64,000 nt of DNA from Pedobacter frigidisoli. Lineage in GTDB: Bacteria; Bacteroidota; Bacteroidia; Sphingobacteriales; Sphingobacteriaceae. Position 1 is the first letter of the stretch, and each line of letters opens with the position of its first letter. Under the pieces are notes generated by a model, which worked only from the letters and a program-made list of their open reading frames with translations, was not told the DNA's origin and searched no databases. The stretch covers positions 124,001-188,000 of the forward strand of contig NZ_SJSN01000010.1 in the NCBI RefSeq assembly GCF_004331675.1, in the 5' to 3' direction. This document shows positions 63,847-64,000 of this stretch, in pieces. Position numbers and translations under genes: made by a program.

Positions 63847-64000
63847 AAGCACTACCTATTCTACTACTGCTAAGTACCTGGTCTGCAGTCAGCTTCGCCC
63901 AGCTCAATGTTGCGCTTTTACACCAGCTTATTGCCGATAGCAAGTCCGAGCACCAGCGGCAGATCTCTGCGCGAGACCATCAGGCCCTGACAAGCGCAAA
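63843..64000 (+). CDS. Next tra gene, 3' end outside window
   Basis: The first 52 residues are visible: a signal peptide (LPILLLLSTWSAVSFAQ) and the start of a helical mature part (LNVALLHQLIADSKSEHQR). By position it should be an exported tra gene after traI, possibly traJ. It overlaps the preceding stop by 4 bp (ATGA). Confidence 0.6.
   Translation, partial: MKALPILLLLSTWSAVSFAQLNVALLHQLIADSKSEHQRQISARDHQALTSA

Noticed and set aside
1..64000. CRISPR arrays, tRNA or rRNA genes and intact insertion sequences.
   Set aside because: No regularly spaced repeats with unique spacers, no cloverleaf or rRNA sequence and no transposase frame were seen anywhere in the window.

Overview
The window reads as Bacteroidetes chromosome, most likely a Sphingobacteriaceae member (Pedobacter/Mucilaginibacter-like). 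Evidence: a subtype-iii type VI secretion system (T6SSiii) with a TssR-type vWA protein, SusC/SusD-type outer-membrane genes, LytTR signalling, TAnnTTTG promoter boxes and a CTnDOT-type tra gene set. The genus is an inference. No rRNA, tRNA or CRISPR array was seen.

Layout. (1) 1-9.4 kb: T6SSiii core (PKD protein, tssR, clpV/tssH, tssB, tssC), a flavodoxin-like oxidoreductase and two hcp (tssD) genes. (2) 9.7-18.4 kb: one tight operon of vgrG, a 58-codon gene, a putative cell-wall-hydrolase-like effector, two unknowns, a PAAR-like DUF4280 protein, a 924-residue OmpA-domain cargo candidate and a small lipoprotein; unknown and secreted proteins follow to 20.9 kb. (3) 20.9-25.4 kb: decayed DNA with SDR and sigma-factor remnants, a DUF2807-like protein and a hipBA toxin-antitoxin pair. 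(4) 25.4-38.5 kb: a redox/stress block with a Rid protein, peroxiredoxin, nitrilase, DsbD plus thioredoxin, AraC regulator, SDR, spondin lipoprotein, DUF417, YedY-like molybdoenzyme, cytochrome b, DUF1223 protein, ECF sigma factor, zinc-type anti-sigma and a secreted Met/Lys-repeat peptide. (5) 38.5-42.4 kb: damaged metal-resistance genes (CBS/HisKA fragment, haem-binding remnant, frameshifted multicopper oxidase). (6) 42.7-53.3 kb: LytS/LytTR two-component pair flanking a 46-residue Thr-rich peptide gene, then SusC, a frameshifted SusD, a TlpA-like protein, a DUF6520-like small protein, a MauE-like protein and a Crp-type regulator. (7) 53.3-64 kb: mobilisation and transfer genes of an integrative conjugative element (ICE), with primase-like protein, mobA, relaxase, ParA-like ATPase, two traE-like genes, traF, traG and traI, running off the right edge.

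Main result. A bipartite motif, GTAAG(G/T)(A/C) then 13-14 bases then CG(A/T)C, lies upstream of six loci: peroxiredoxin, dsbD-thioredoxin, spondin lipoprotein, the DUF1223/cytochrome b/YedY-like operon, the ECF sigma gene itself and the Met/Lys peptide. I read these as promoters of the ECF sigma factor at 37.1 kb. The predicted regulon combines a methionine sponge, a molybdenum reductase with haem partner, a DUF417 (RclC-like) protein and thiol-repair enzymes. It resembles in logic the reactive-chlorine response described for SigF/MrpX/YedY in Azospira, but sits in a Bacteroidetes setting with different sigma and anti-sigma types.
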